This document shows, piece after piece, positions 52,169-61,036 of a DNA stretch of 64,000 nt (its first letter is position 1; each line of letters starts with the position of its first letter). Origin of the DNA: Haloferax denitrificans ATCC 35960 (GTDB taxonomy: Archaea > Halobacteriota > Halobacteria > Halobacteriales > Haloferacaceae); the NCBI RefSeq assembly GCF_000337795.1, contig NZ_AOLP01000005.1, positions 1 through 64,000 of the forward strand, read 5' to 3'. A model generated the notes under the pieces. The model searched no databases, was not told where the DNA came from, and saw only the letters and a program-made list of their open reading frames with translations. Both the position numbers and the translations under genes were made by a program.

Positions 52169-52194
52169 CCCTCCGGCCCCACTCTAAACTTAAT
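52169..52194. repeat. attR (copy of tRNA-Trp 3' end)
   Basis: An exact 26-bp copy of attL. Upstream bases differ (TTACTCAA in place of the tRNA T loop), so only the acceptor side is copied. It marks the right end of the element. Confidence 0.92.
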
Positions 52195-52245
52195 TCTAAC
52201 GCAGGGCTTTACCACGGAGTAGCAACGCTCTCGCGTGGATTCTTC

Positions 52246-52290
52246 ATGAGCGATTTATCATCAACGAAGAGCCCCGGTATCGACGAACGT
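52246..52290 (+). pseudogene. decayed start of a related element's first gene
   Basis: ATGAGCGATTTATCATCAAC (52246 onward) aligns with the start of the element's first gene at 46416: 22 of the first 30 bases match, including GAGCGATT and GAAGAGCC. The stretch between the att copies and these starts also resembles, with GTAGGGTTTTAT matching GCAGGGCTTTAC. Homology fades after about 45 bp. It suggests an older related insertion at the same tRNA. The right boundary is uncertain. Confidence 0.45.
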
Positions 52291-52338
52291 TGGCTGACCC
52301 GACGTTCCGAGACGTCTTCCGCGAGAGCCACGCCGCCC

Positions 52339-52596
52339 TCACAGGAGCACTGCGACGGCACCCAGTGCGACGCCTGCGGCCACGACGACCAGCAGACGCG
52401 CCGCCCGCCAGTCGGGCGCTCGAAAAACGCCGGCCGCCATCACCGAGACGAACCCGCCGAGGAGCGCGCCCCGGAGGAACTCGGCAGTGCCCGTGACCGA
52501 GTCCGCCGGAACCGACACGGAGAGCGCGACCAGTCCCGCGAGTCCGACGAGAACCAACGCGCCGTCGCGGCGGAGGTCCCGCGGCTGTTTCTCCAT
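52339..52596 (-). CDS. small two- or three-helix membrane protein
   Basis: This 85-residue protein (MEKQPRDLRRDGALVLVGLA) has helices at about residues 13-28, 40-58 and 64-84. A TTTTCAAA element lies about 30 nt upstream of ATG 52596. It is the first chromosomal gene after attR. Function unknown. Confidence 0.6.
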   Translation of the reverse strand: MEKQPRDLRRDGALVLVGLAGLVALSVSVPADSVTGTAEFLRGALLGGFVSVMAAGVFRAPDWRAARLLVVVAAGVALGAVAVLL

Positions 52597-52672
52597 CGCG
52601 CTGAGTTAGTGTGCTCTGTTTGAAAACTATTGGTGTCCGTCCCGGAAGATATTACCACAAAAATACCAATCG

Positions 52673-52679
52673 ATTATAG
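52673..52679 (+). promoter_or_regulatory. TATA box for the 126-aa haloarchaeal protein
   Basis: ATTATAG is centred 26 nt before ATG 52702 and supports leaderless transcription. Confidence 0.6.
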
Positions 52680-52701
52680 TCGCTCGGAGTGACGGCGCGG
52701 T

Positions 52702-53082
52702 ATGGTACGGGACACAGCGCATCGACTCGCCGAGTATCTGAGCAGGCGCATCGGCGACGGGCTTCGGACGGTCGTCATCGCCGCCGACGACGACTACGAA
52801 CTGGAATACATTCGCGACGACCTCTCGGAGCGATACACCGAACGGACGCTGGGGGAGGCCGTCTCCGACCTCAGCGTCGAGACGCCGTTCACAACTCCCG
52901 GTGCCGACTCGCATCCGGCCGGCGAGCGCCGCGCCGTCGTCTACTACTACGAGAACGCGTTCGTCCTGCAGTTTCCCTTCTCCGAGGCGGAGCGAATCAT
53001 CATCAGCATCGGAACCGACGCGGGGACCGACCTCCTGCGGTTCATCGAGGACTGCCGGCGCATCGTCGACCGGAGCAACTGA
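52702..53082 (+). CDS. conserved haloarchaeal protein (DUF7522-like)
   Basis: This 126-residue acidic protein ([20 protein letters not shown]) has no membrane helix. Blocks are [19 protein letters not shown] and [21 protein letters not shown] recall the family as DUF7522; unverified. It may sense or bind something through a small alpha/beta fold. Isolated, 90 bp before hdrA. Confidence 0.75.
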   Translation: MVRDTAHRLAEYLSRRIGDGLRTVVIAADDDYELEYIRDDLSERYTERTLGEAVSDLSVETPFTTPGADSHPAGERRAVVYYYENAFVLQFPFSEAERIIISIGTDAGTDLLRFIEDCRRIVDRSN

Positions 53083-53171
53083 GCGCCGGGGCGTTCGCGT
53101 CGCGGGCCCGCCGGCCGCGGCGACGTCGCCGGGGCACAACGATTTTCTCTCAGGCGGCCGAGGGGAGAGTG

Positions 53172-53651
53172 ATGGAACTCGTCTCTGTCGCCGCGCTCGC
53201 CGAGAACCGCGTTATCGGCCGCGACGGCGAACTCCCGTGGCCGAGTATCCCCGCCGACAAGGAGCAGTACCGCGCCCGCATCGCCGACGACCCGGTCGTC
53301 CTCGGTCGGGCGACGTTCGAGTCGATGCTCGACGACCTGCCGGGGAGCGCCCAAATCGTCATGAGCCGAAGCGAGCGGTCGTTTTCGGTCGACACCGCCC
53401 GCCGCGCGGCGAGCGTCGAGGACGCGGTGGACATCGCGGAGTCGCTGGGCGCGGAGACGGCCTACGTCATCGGCGGCGCGGCCATCTACGCCCTGTTTCA
53501 GCCCCACCTCGATCGGATGGTGCTGAGTCGCGTCCCCGGCGAGTACGAGGGCGACACGTTCTATCCCGAGTGGGACGACGACGAGTGGGCGCTCGACTCG
53601 GAGGCGGACTACGAGGGATTCACGCTCCAAGAGTGGGTCCGCTCGGGCTAG
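53172..53651 (+). CDS. hdrA: dihydrofolate reductase
   Basis: This 159-residue protein ([20 protein letters not shown]) has [14 protein letters not shown] with the active-site region, GRATFESM, and [17 protein letters not shown]. It reduces dihydrofolate with NADPH. It is very close to my memory of H. volcanii HdrA (of known structure), with changes such as [11 protein letters not shown]. The ATG at 53172 opens the known protein. Confidence 0.96.
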   Translation: MELVSVAALAENRVIGRDGELPWPSIPADKEQYRARIADDPVVLGRATFESMLDDLPGSAQIVMSRSERSFSVDTARRAASVEDAVDIAESLGAETAYVIGGAAIYALFQPHLDRMVLSRVPGEYEGDTFYPEWDDDEWALDSEADYEGFTLQEWVRSG

Positions 53652-53725
53652 CTCTGCTCGGTCGGCTCCGGCGAGGGTCGCTGGGGCGCGTAGCTTGATA
53701 CGCCGGAGGGCCGTAGCGGGCGACG

Positions 53726-55033
53726 ATGCGTCCGAACGTCGACACGCGGATTCTCGCGCTCGCGTTGGCTCGGATGGTCGACGCCCTCGCCAACTCGTTT
53801 CTGGTCGTCGTCCTCCCGCTGTACATCGGGAGCCAACTGGTGTCGATGCCGTCGTTCGTCGGGACGACGCTCTCTTTCGGTCCCGTTGGGATTCCTCTCT
53901 CGACCGAACTCCTCATCGGCATCGTGCTCTCGCTTTTCGGCTTTCTCAACAGCTTGAGCCAGCCGTTCACGGGATCGCTGTCCGACCGGACGGGACGCCG
54001 GCGGGTCTTTCTCCTGACTGGCCTCGCGCTCGTCGCCGTCGGGAGCGCCGGCTACCTCGTGTTCACGGACTACGGCTCGATACTCGTCATGCGCGCGTTG
54101 CAGGGCATCGGCGCGGCGTTTACCATCCCGGTCACGGTGGCGCTCGTGAACGAACTCTCCGGGGAGGACGAACGCGGCGGCAACTTCGGCCTGTTCAACA
54201 CCTTCCGACTGCTCGGCTTCGGGACCGGCCCGCTCGTCGCCGGCGGCGTGGTCACCGCCGGCCCCTACTCGCTCGCCGGCGTCGAACTCTCCGGCTTCGA
54301 CGCCGCGTTCCTCGTCGCCGTCGTCGGCGCGGCGGTCAGCTTCGTCCTCATCGTACTGCTCATCGAGGACCCCGAACGGACCGACAGCGAGGCGGCCGAC
54401 GACATCTCGCTTTCGGTGCGGAACCCCGACGGGTCCGGCCTCGACCCCGTGTTCGCCCTCGGCGTCGCCACCGTCGTGATGGCGTTGAGCATCGCCATGT
54501 ACGCCCCGCTCGCCAACGTCATCAACGAGCGCCTCGACCAGGGGACGTTCCTGTTTTCGGTGCAGTTCGGCGCGACCGTCCTCGCCAACGTCGTCTTCCA
54601 GTACCCCATCGGCCGGCTGAGCGACCGCTACGGACGGCGGCCGTTCCTCGTCGGCGGCTTCGTCCTCCTGCTCCCGACGACGCTCGCACAGGGGTTCGTC
54701 CAGACGCCGGGGCTGATGATTCTCGCGCGGTTCCTGCAGGGCGTCGCGGTCGCGGCCGTCTTCGCCCCCTCGCTCGCCCTCGCGGGCGACCTCGCCAAGG
54801 CGGGGCAGTCGGGGTCGACGCTCTCGATTCTCACGATGGGGTTCGGTCTCGGCGTCGCCATCGGCGCGCTGTTTTCGGGCGTCCTCGTCGGCTTCGGCTT
54901 CGCGGTCCCCTTCGTGGCCGCGACGGCGCTCGGCGCGGTCGGACTCCTCCTCGTCTACACGCAGGTCGGAGAAACCGTCGATGTCGACGGCGGTGGCGGC
55001 GGTGGCAGTCCCGCGCCCGCCGGCGGCGACTAA
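53726..55033 (+). CDS. MFS transporter
   Basis: This 435-residue protein (MRPNVDTRILALALARMVDA) has about 12 helices, MFS motif A GSLSDRTGRRRVF and its second-half copy GRLSDRYGRRPF. The final residues are Gly/Asp rich (VDGGGGGGSPAPAGGD). Substrate unknown. It overlaps the next gene tail to tail by 4 bp. Confidence 0.93.
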   Translation: MRPNVDTRILALALARMVDALANSFLVVVLPLYIGSQLVSMPSFVGTTLSFGPVGIPLSTELLIGIVLSLFGFLNSLSQPFTGSLSDRTGRRRVFLLTGLALVAVGSAGYLVFTDYGSILVMRALQGIGAAFTIPVTVALVNELSGEDERGGNFGLFNTFRLLGFGTGPLVAGGVVTAGPYSLAGVELSGFDAAFLVAVVGAAVSFVLIVLLIEDPERTDSEAADDISLSVRNPDGSGLDPVFALGVATVVMALSIAMYAPLANVINERLDQGTFLFSVQFGATVLANVVFQYPIGRLSDRYGRRPFLVGGFVLLLPTTLAQGFVQTPGLMILARFLQGVAVAAVFAPSLALAGDLAKAGQSGSTLSILTMGFGLGVAIGALFSGVLVGFGFAVPFVAATALGAVGLLLVYTQVGETVDVDGGGGGGSPAPAGGD

Positions 55034-56139
55034 CGCCGATTCGGCGGTGAGTGCAAAGTCGATCCCGCGCCCGAATCCCCAACGATATCGCACAGGAACG
55101 ACCGAATCGCCGCCGCCGTCTCGTCCCACGTCGGATGCGCGAGGAATCGGTCGCGCGCCGAAAGCGACAGCGACTGCAGACGACGGCGATTCCGACACAG
55201 CGGCGACACGGCGTCGGTGATTTCGGCCGAGTCGGTCGGGTCGACGAGAAAGCCGTTTTCGCGGTGTGCGACGAGTTCGCTCGCGCCGCCGGCCGACGAG
55301 ACGAGCGCCGGGAGGCCGAACCCCATCGCCTCGACCGCGGCGATGCCGAACCCCTCGTAGTGCGAGGGGAGCGCGAACAGGTGGGACTCTCGGAGCGTCG
55401 CCGCGAGGTCGGCGTCCGAGAGCCGGCCCGCGAACGTCACGCGGTCGTCGATGTCGCGGTCGACCGCGAGGTCGGAAAGCGAGTCGGCGTAGTCGGCGTC
55501 GACCGCCGCGCCGACGACCGTTAGCTCCCAGTCGCCGCGGACGCGGGCGAGACCGCGGAGCAGGCCGTCGACGTTCTTCCGCGGTTCGAGGTTGCAGACC
55601 GTGACGACTCGGAGCGGCCCGTCGGCGGCGCGCGCCCGTATCTCGTCGTCGCCGAGGGGCGCGCCGAACGACGAAAAGCGGTCGCCGGCCGGGTACGCCA
55701 CGACGCTCGGGTCGGGGTCGGTGACGGCCGCGACCGTCCGTTTCGTCGTCTCGCTGTTGAACACGAACGCGTCCGCAGAACGGAGGTAGCGACGCTCGAC
55801 CGCGCGGCGGGCGCGTCGTCGCCACGCCCACAACGGCTCCAGCGAGCTGAGGTGGTGGACGACCGAGACGACCGGAACGTCGTCGGCGAGCAGGGCGTTC
55901 GGGCCGACGAGCGAGGGGTGACACAGTTCGTCCTGCAGGACGACGTCCGCGTCGAGGTCGCGGAGGCGGCGGACGGCGGTGACGTTGTCTCGGAGCCGCT
56001 TTCGGTACGGCCGCTCGGGGAGCGAGACGACCGTCACGTCGTCGCCGGCGGCGCGGAGTCCGCGGACGAGTTCGGTGTCGTAGCGATAGCCCCCCGAGCG
56101 GTCGTCGAGCGGGCCGTAGACGACGAGGGCGACCCGCAC
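55030..56139 (-). CDS. family-4-like glycosyltransferase
   Basis: This 369-residue GT-B enzyme starts MRVALVVYGPLDDRSGG. The C-terminal donor site is HYEGFGIAAVEAMGFGLPAL with the E-x7-E pattern, preceded by LEPRKNVDGLLRGL. It transfers a sugar from a nucleotide sugar, with an unknown acceptor. It is the last gene of a minus-strand run that includes ptpS and arfA. Confidence 0.93.
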   Translation of the reverse strand: MRVALVVYGPLDDRSGGYRYDTELVRGLRAAGDDVTVVSLPERPYRKRLRDNVTAVRRLRDLDADVVLQDELCHPSLVGPNALLADDVPVVSVVHHLSSLEPLWAWRRRARRAVERRYLRSADAFVFNSETTKRTVAAVTDPDPSVVAYPAGDRFSSFGAPLGDDEIRARAADGPLRVVTVCNLEPRKNVDGLLRGLARVRGDWELTVVGAAVDADYADSLSDLAVDRDIDDRVTFAGRLSDADLAATLRESHLFALPSHYEGFGIAAVEAMGFGLPALVSSAGGASELVAHRENGFLVDPTDSAEITDAVSPLCRNRRRLQSLSLSARDRFLAHPTWDETAAAIRSFLCDIVGDSGAGSTLHSPPNRR

Positions 56140-56140
56140 G

Positions 56141-56518
56141 TCAGAGCGAGGTCTCGTAGGTCGCGCTCGCCACGTCGTCTTCCCAGACGCGGACCGAGAC
56201 GTGCTCGGGCGCGTCGAGGGACGACGCCTCGACGAACTGCTCGCACACCTCGCGCGCGAAGCGCTCGACGCTCGGGTTCTGCCCGGCGAACTCCACGAGT
56301 TCGTTCATCGTCTCGTCGCGGTAGCGGGACAGCGTCGCGTCCAGTGCGGCCTTCACGTCGTCGATGTCGACGAGGTAGCCGTACTCGTCGAGCTCCGGGC
56401 CCGAGAGTTCGACCTCGACGGTGAACGCGTGAGAGTGCAACTCACCCTCCGGGCCGGGGTTCGGAACCGTCAGGTAGTGCTGGGCGATGAGGTCCCTGCG
56501 AACCGAGACGCGGTACAT
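56141..56518 (-). CDS. ptpS: 6-pyruvoyl-tetrahydropterin synthase family protein
   Basis: This 125-residue protein (MYRVSVRRDLIAQHYLTVPN) has the QueD/PTPS zinc His residues in IAQHYL and HSHAFTVEVEL, and ends with the conserved RVWEDDVASATY region. It lies next to the arfA gene and an alcohol-dehydrogenase-like gene on one strand, which is a pterin/deazapurine neighbourhood. Whether it works in queuosine/archaeosine or in pterin synthesis cannot be settled here. Confidence 0.9.
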   Translation of the reverse strand: MYRVSVRRDLIAQHYLTVPNPGPEGELHSHAFTVEVELSGPELDEYGYLVDIDDVKAALDATLSRYRDETMNELVEFAGQNPSVERFAREVCEQFVEASSLDAPEHVSVRVWEDDVASATYETSL

Positions 56519-56524
56519 GAACTG

Positions 56525-57523
56525 TCAACCGTTCCGGTAGGTAAAGAGGATTTGGACGGCCTCGTCGGGGGCGTCTTCGAGGAGTCGGTACGCGCGCGCG
56601 GCGGCATCGACGTCGATTCGGTGGGTCACGAGGGGGTCCAGCGGGAGGTCTTCGAGGTGGTCCCACGCCAACGAAAAGCGCCGGTCGGCGTCCCAGCGCC
56701 CCCGCAAGTCGGGGTCGATGGTGCTGACCTGACTGCTCTCGACGCTGATGCGCGAGCGGTGGAACCGCCCGCCGAGGTCGAGCGTGGCGGGCTTCGTGCC
56801 GTACCACGACCCGACGACGACCCGGCCGTCGTACCGCGTCACCGACAGCGCGTCGTCGAGCGCGTCGGGGTCGCCCGAGAGTTCGAGCGTCAGGTCGGCC
56901 CCGTCGGCGGGCGCGTCCAGCGACTCGGGATGGACGGCCTCGTCGGCACCGAGGGCTTCGGCGATTCCCCGGCGCTCGGCCACGCAGTCGACCGCGGTCA
57001 GGCTTCCGAGCGGGAACTGTGCGAGGAGCGCGGTGGTCACGAGGCCGACGACGCCCTGTCCGAAGACGACGACGTGCTCGCCGATGAGCGGCCGGCCGTC
57101 CATCACGAAGTTGAGCGCGGTCTCCATCGTCGGCAACAGCGCGGCGCGCTCGTCGGTCACGCCGTCGGGGACGGAAATGAGTTCCGAGGGAGCGGCGAGA
57201 AAGCGGCTCTCGTGGGGGTTGAACGCGAAGACGCGGCTCCCGAGCCGCGAGTCGGGCACGTCGTCGCCGACGGCCTCGATTTCGCCGACTGCGGCGTAGC
57301 CGTAGCGGAGCGGAAACGAGAGGTCGCCGTCGAGCGCCGCGATTGACTCGTCGGCGGCGAGGTCGGTCGGGGCCTCGCCGCGGTAGACGAGCCGCTCGGT
57401 CCCGGAGCTCACGGCGGAGGTCAGCGTGCGGACGCGGACCTCGCCGGGGCCGGGCGCGGGCACGTCGCGGTCGCGGACCTCGACGCGTTCGGGGGCCACG
57501 AAGTAGACCGCGCGACCCTCCAT
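56525..57523 (-). CDS. zinc-binding-dehydrogenase-like MDR protein
   Basis: This 332-residue protein has a GroES-like N-terminus (RTLTSAVSSGTERLVYRGEA) and a Rossmann domain with VVFGQGVVGLVTTALL. A canonical structural zinc Cys cluster is not seen, as in the bacteriochlorophyllide-reductase/oxidoreductase branch. It lies 3 bp from the arfA end and 6 bp from ptpS, so it is in one operon with them. Confidence 0.88.
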   Translation of the reverse strand: MEGRAVYFVAPERVEVRDRDVPAPGPGEVRVRTLTSAVSSGTERLVYRGEAPTDLAADESIAALDGDLSFPLRYGYAAVGEIEAVGDDVPDSRLGSRVFAFNPHESRFLAAPSELISVPDGVTDERAALLPTMETALNFVMDGRPLIGEHVVVFGQGVVGLVTTALLAQFPLGSLTAVDCVAERRGIAEALGADEAVHPESLDAPADGADLTLELSGDPDALDDALSVTRYDGRVVVGSWYGTKPATLDLGGRFHRSRISVESSQVSTIDPDLRGRWDADRRFSLAWDHLEDLPLDPLVTHRIDVDAAARAYRLLEDAPDEAVQILFTYRNG

Positions 57524-57526
57524 CGC

Positions 57527-58312
57527 TCAGTCGTCTGCGGTCTCGACGGCGGCGTCGGCGAACTCGACGGTCGTGCCGCGGTGGCGGCAGTCTTCGAGCG
57601 CGTGCTTCGCCGCGAAGCCGGCCTCGTGGGCGTTCGACGCCGTGCCGACGCCGACTTTGAGTTCCACGTCCGCCTCGGCCTCGACGTGGTCGATGGCGTC
57701 GCGGTACTGGTCTTCCGTGAGGTCGGGCGTGACCGAGATGATGTTGTCGCCGCCGACGAAGAACGACAGCGCGCCGTGTTCCTCGCGCAGGTGGCGCATG
57801 AGCGACGCGTAGCCCTGTTCGATGTGGATGAACGTGTCGAACTCGTTGAGGCGGTCGGTGTACTTGCCCGTCGCGTCGTTCACGTCGAAGTGCGCGATTT
57901 GGAGGTCGGTGTCCGAGCGGTCGGCGTCCGCGAGGGTCTCACCGGAGAGGACTTCGCGGCGGTCGCCGTCCTGTGCGCTCCCGACGCGCTGGATGCGGTC
58001 GGTGGCGCGTTCGAGCGCCACCGCGGGCGACCGGTCGACGCCGATGCCGAGACTGAGCGTCACGGGATAGCGGTTCGCGATAGACTCCTGCAACAGTTCG
58101 TGGTCGTCGCGGTCGAGCCCGTTCGTGACCGCGACCATGTTGTCGAACCGGGTGAAAAACGCGTACCCGTCGCGAGAGCCGACGAACTGGGCCAAGTCGG
58201 CGAAGAGCCGCGACTGGAGCGTCTGGAGGTCCATCTCCCGCCGCGGGTCCGGAGTGACCGTCCACGGCCCGTAGTTGTCGATTTGGACGAGTGTCAACTG
58301 CGTGTTCGTCAC
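57527..58312 (-). CDS. arfA: GTP cyclohydrolase III (ArfA)
   Basis: This 261-residue protein has a GTG start (MTNTQLTLVQIDNYGPWTVT). The archaeal GCH III signature is present: QIDNYGPWT, FTRFDNMVAVTNG and FFVGGDNIISVTPD, with two palm-like halves. It opens GTP to the formylamino pyrimidine (FAPy) that ArfB deformylates for riboflavin and F420. Gene order arfA, dehydrogenase, ptpS matches H. volcanii from memory. Confidence 0.95.
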   Translation of the reverse strand: MTNTQLTLVQIDNYGPWTVTPDPRREMDLQTLQSRLFADLAQFVGSRDGYAFFTRFDNMVAVTNGLDRDDHELLQESIANRYPVTLSLGIGVDRSPAVALERATDRIQRVGSAQDGDRREVLSGETLADADRSDTDLQIAHFDVNDATGKYTDRLNEFDTFIHIEQGYASLMRHLREEHGALSFFVGGDNIISVTPDLTEDQYRDAIDHVEAEADVELKVGVGTASNAHEAGFAAKHALEDCRHRGTTVEFADAAVETADD

Positions 58313-58382
58313 GGTAGACGAGTAGGGCGACGCGCATATTGGTCTTTGGTTCTGTGACGGTTCCGCCGCAACCCCGAGCCGC

Positions 58383-58637
58383 TCAGTCACCCGACTCCCG
58401 AATCGTCCGGCTGGCGACCACGTCGAGGACCGCCCACGTCACCAGCCACACGCCGACCGACAGGAGGGCGATAGCCGTCGTCGACAGAAGCGGGCCGACG
58501 ACGGAGACCGTGGCCACGATGGAGTACGTCAGAAACACCGCGACCATGGCGGTCACGAGCCCGTAGACGCCGACGGCGCTGTTGCCGGTCGCCGGGCCGC
58601 GAAGCCACCCGGTCAATCGCTTCGAAGAGACATCCAT
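58383..58637 (-). CDS. small two-helix membrane protein
   Basis: This 84-residue protein (MDVSSKRLTGWLRGPATGNS) has helices at about residues 25-45 and 52-75. ATG 58637 is favoured over 58664 because a minus-strand CATTATGTT near 58664 is about 27 nt away. It precedes arfA by 70 bp. Function unknown. Confidence 0.7.
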   Translation of the reverse strand: MDVSSKRLTGWLRGPATGNSAVGVYGLVTAMVAVFLTYSIVATVSVVGPLLSTTAIALLSVGVWLVTWAVLDVVASRTIRESGD

Positions 58638-58715
58638 GCGACGACATATGTCACCAACGAACATAATGGTTCTCTCGGGCGAACGTTCAACAGCCCCGGC
58701 TCCCTACCGAGGACG

Positions 58716-59498
58716 ATGGACTACCGAGGTGTCGTCTTCGACGTCGACGGAACCGTCGTCCGCGGTGACGAAGCGATTCCGGGCGCGCTCGACGGGCTCG
58801 CCGCCGTCGACGCCGCCGGACTCGACCGACTGTTCGTCTCGAACAACCCGACGAAAGCGCCCGTCGCCTACGAGGCGCGGCTCCGCCGGGCCGGCATCGA
58901 GGCGACCGCCGACGAGGTGGTCACCTCCGGCACGACCACCACGGCGTACCTCGCCGACCGGCATCCCGGCGCGCGGACGTTCGCCATCGGCGAGGCGGGC
59001 TTCCGCGACCAACTCCGCGACGCCGGCCTCGAACTCGTCGGCCCCGGCGACGACCCCGCGGTCGTCGTCGTCGCCATCGACCGCGAGTTCCACTACGACG
59101 ACCTCCGCGACGCCAACCGCGCGCTCCGCTCCGGGGCCGCCTTCTACGGCACCGACCCCGACGTCATCATCCCGACCGCGGACGGCGACATCCCCGGGTC
59201 GGGCGCGATTATCAACGCCGTCGCGGGCGTCGCCGAGCGCGACCCCGACGCGATTCTCGGCAAGCCCTCGCGGGTCGCACAGGAGTACGTCCTCGACAAG
59301 TTGGGCCTGCCGCCCGAGGAGGTGCTCATCGTCGGCGACCGCCTCGACACCGACATCGCGTTCGGCCTCGACGCGGGCATGGGCACCGCGCTCGTCCGCA
59401 CCGGCGTGACCGACGACGCGACGCTCGCGGCCAGCGAGTACGAACCCGACCACGTCCTCGACGGCCTCGGCGACATCGGGCGCATCGTCTCGGAATAG
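58716..59498 (+). CDS. HAD-IIA family phosphatase (NagD/PNPase-like)
   Basis: This 260-residue protein has motif [13 protein letters not shown], motif [12 protein letters not shown], and motifs [15 protein letters not shown] and [12 protein letters not shown]. The cap is of the NagD type. It is a Mg-dependent phosphatase for small phosphorylated molecules. Confidence 0.94.
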   Translation: MDYRGVVFDVDGTVVRGDEAIPGALDGLAAVDAAGLDRLFVSNNPTKAPVAYEARLRRAGIEATADEVVTSGTTTTAYLADRHPGARTFAIGEAGFRDQLRDAGLELVGPGDDPAVVVVAIDREFHYDDLRDANRALRSGAAFYGTDPDVIIPTADGDIPGSGAIINAVAGVAERDPDAILGKPSRVAQEYVLDKLGLPPEEVLIVGDRLDTDIAFGLDAGMGTALVRTGVTDDATLAASEYEPDHVLDGLGDIGRIVSE

Positions 59499-59616
59499 CC
59501 CGGTTCGACCGCGAGGGCGTTCGACCGCGAGGGCGGCCGAACCTCGACTTCCGAACCGCCGCCATCCCCACCTGCACAATCGTTATCGTTCTGACGCGAC
59601 AACTACCGACTGGGTG

Positions 59617-60219
59617 ATGCCCATGTCCGGAAAGAAGATTCTGCTCCTCGCCGGCGACTTCGTCGAGGACTACGAGATTATGGTACCGTTTCAGGCGCTC
59701 CAGATGGTGGGTCACGAGGTCCACGCGGTGTGCCCCGAAAAGGAGGACGGCGACCGGTGTAAGACCGCCGTCCACGACTTCCGCGGCGACCAGACGTATC
59801 TGGAGACCCGCGGCCACGACTTCGCGCTGAACGCGACGTTCGCCGATATCGACCCCGCGGACTACGACGCGCTCGTCGTCCCCGGCGGCCGCGCGCCGGA
59901 GTATCTCCGCGGCTACGACGAGGTGCTGGACGCCGTCCGGCACTTCTTCGACGAGGGCAAGCCGGTCGCCGCAATCTGCCACGGCCCGCAGATTCTCGCC
60001 GCCGCGGGCGTCCTCGACGGCTACGAGATGACCGCCTACCCGGCCGTCCGCGCGGAAGTCGAGCGCGCGGGTTGCTCGTGGGTCGACGAGGTGACCGTCG
60101 ACGGCAACCTCGTCACCGGGCAGGCGTGGCCGGACCACCCCGAGTGGCTGGCGGCGTTCCTCGACGTACTCGGCACCGAAATCAGCCACGAACCGGCCGC
60201 GGCGGCCGCTGACGACTGA
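59617..60219 (+). CDS. DJ-1/PfpI family protein
   Basis: This 200-residue protein ([20 protein letters not shown]) has the nucleophile elbow [10 protein letters not shown] (Cys in CHG) and the Glu of FVEDYE. Members include deglycases, chaperones and peptidases, so activity is open. A TATA-like CGTTATCG centred near 59585 sets a leaderless start at 59617 (or GTG 59614). Confidence 0.92.
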   Translation: MPMSGKKILLLAGDFVEDYEIMVPFQALQMVGHEVHAVCPEKEDGDRCKTAVHDFRGDQTYLETRGHDFALNATFADIDPADYDALVVPGGRAPEYLRGYDEVLDAVRHFFDEGKPVAAICHGPQILAAAGVLDGYEMTAYPAVRAEVERAGCSWVDEVTVDGNLVTGQAWPDHPEWLAAFLDVLGTEISHEPAAAAADD

Positions 60220-60268
60220 TTCGCCGAACCGCTCACACGATATCGCGTGTGAGAATGTCTGACAAAGA

Positions 60269-60277
60269 TTTTTATTA
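60269..60277 (+). promoter_or_regulatory. TATA box for the 44-aa protein
   Basis: TTTTTATTA is centred about 26 nt before ATG 60298 and implies a leaderless transcript of a very small gene. Confidence 0.6.
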
Positions 60278-60297
60278 GGGGCCGCGAAGGGAGTGGT

Positions 60298-60432
60298 ATG
60301 GAAGAGCCGAACAGCCCGTACTTCCGCGAACAGGTCGACGACGTCGTCGAATCGGACCCCCAAGACCGCGAGGTTATCATCGTGGAAGGCGAGGCTATGA
60401 GTCTTCGAAGCTATAAGAAGCGCCGCTACTGA
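60298..60432 (+). CDS. 44-aa small protein
   Basis: The frame gives MEEPNSPYFREQVDDVVESD...LRSYKKRRY. It is acidic at the N-terminus and has a basic end. The TATA spacing is exact. Haloarchaea encode many such small proteins; no domain is recognised here. Confidence 0.65.
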   Translation: MEEPNSPYFREQVDDVVESDPQDREVIIVEGEAMSLRSYKKRRY

Positions 60433-60533
60433 CCCGGCGGGGCGGCCCCGAGTCCGCCGCGACACCCGTCGCTGGCGGCCGTCGGTTTCTGCGAAAAATG
60501 CGAGTGCGTGTCGGCGCGAGCCGCGAGCGACGC

Positions 60534-60932
60534 TTAGAACGCGTCGCCGACGACGGTCACGTCGGCCTGAAGCTCGTCGCGGAGCGCGTCGTGGACGTGG
60601 CAGATGTCCTCGGCGAGTTCCGTGATCTCGGCGAACTCGTCGTCCGAGAGGTCGGACTCCACGTAGACGTCGAAGCTGATGCTCGTGAGGTCGTCGCCGT
60701 CGTCGAGGTCGGCGTCGGCGTCGATCTGGACCTTACCGAGGTCGTCGAAGCCCGTCTTCTGACCGCCGACGCGGAAGGCGGGGAGGAAACAGGAGGCGTA
60801 CGTCGCGACGAGCGCGGCGTTCGGGTTCGGTCCCGTCTCGTCGGTGGCGTCGATCTGGAGGTCGAAGTCGCCGACCTGGCTCGTGCATGCGAAACCTTCC
60901 TCGCTGACAGTAGAGGTCTGGATGTCGGACAT
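60534..60932 (-). CDS. OsmC-family peroxidase/thiol protein
   Basis: This 132-residue protein has the two Cys of OsmC: ATYASCFLPAFRVGGQ and EDICHVHDAL. The fold reduces organic hydroperoxides with thiols. Upstream of it there is about 100 bp before the MBL hydrolase stop. Confidence 0.92.
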   Translation of the reverse strand: MSDIQTSTVSEEGFACTSQVGDFDLQIDATDETGPNPNAALVATYASCFLPAFRVGGQKTGFDDLGKVQIDADADLDDGDDLTSISFDVYVESDLSDDEFAEITELAEDICHVHDALRDELQADVTVVGDAF

Positions 60933-61036
60933 TCACTCCGAAGGAAGGAGCGACCGACCCTAAAAGTTCCTCAATAGGACAACGGTGTGCACAAGCGCCG
61001 ACCCCAAAACGGGTCGCCGCCGACCGGGGCGCGGGG

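Larger units (their letters stand above)
46316..52194 (+). mobile_element. integrated plasmid/pleolipovirus-like element in tRNA-Trp (5,853 bp)
   Basis: The element lies between 26-bp direct repeats that start in the tRNA-Trp T arm (46316-46341) and recur at 52169-52194. The length from repeat to repeat is 5,853 bp. It carries, in order: a zinc-motif protein, an HUH Rep, a membrane cargo protein, a repressor (minus strand), a hairpin-rich region, a small ORF and a tyrosine integrase. GC drops in the cargo gene. No capsid, spike or conjugation genes are visible, so it is most like an integrated rolling-circle plasmid or a reduced pleolipovirus. Confidence 0.9.

Noticed and set aside
46316-52194. 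The element as a full pleolipovirus
   Set aside because: No spike-like large membrane protein or NTPase is present; only Rep, repressor, cargo and integrase are visible.
52099-52623. 174-codon + strand ORF crossing attR
   Set aside because: It spans the integrase end, attR and antisense of the membrane gene at 52339. The frame is open by chance.
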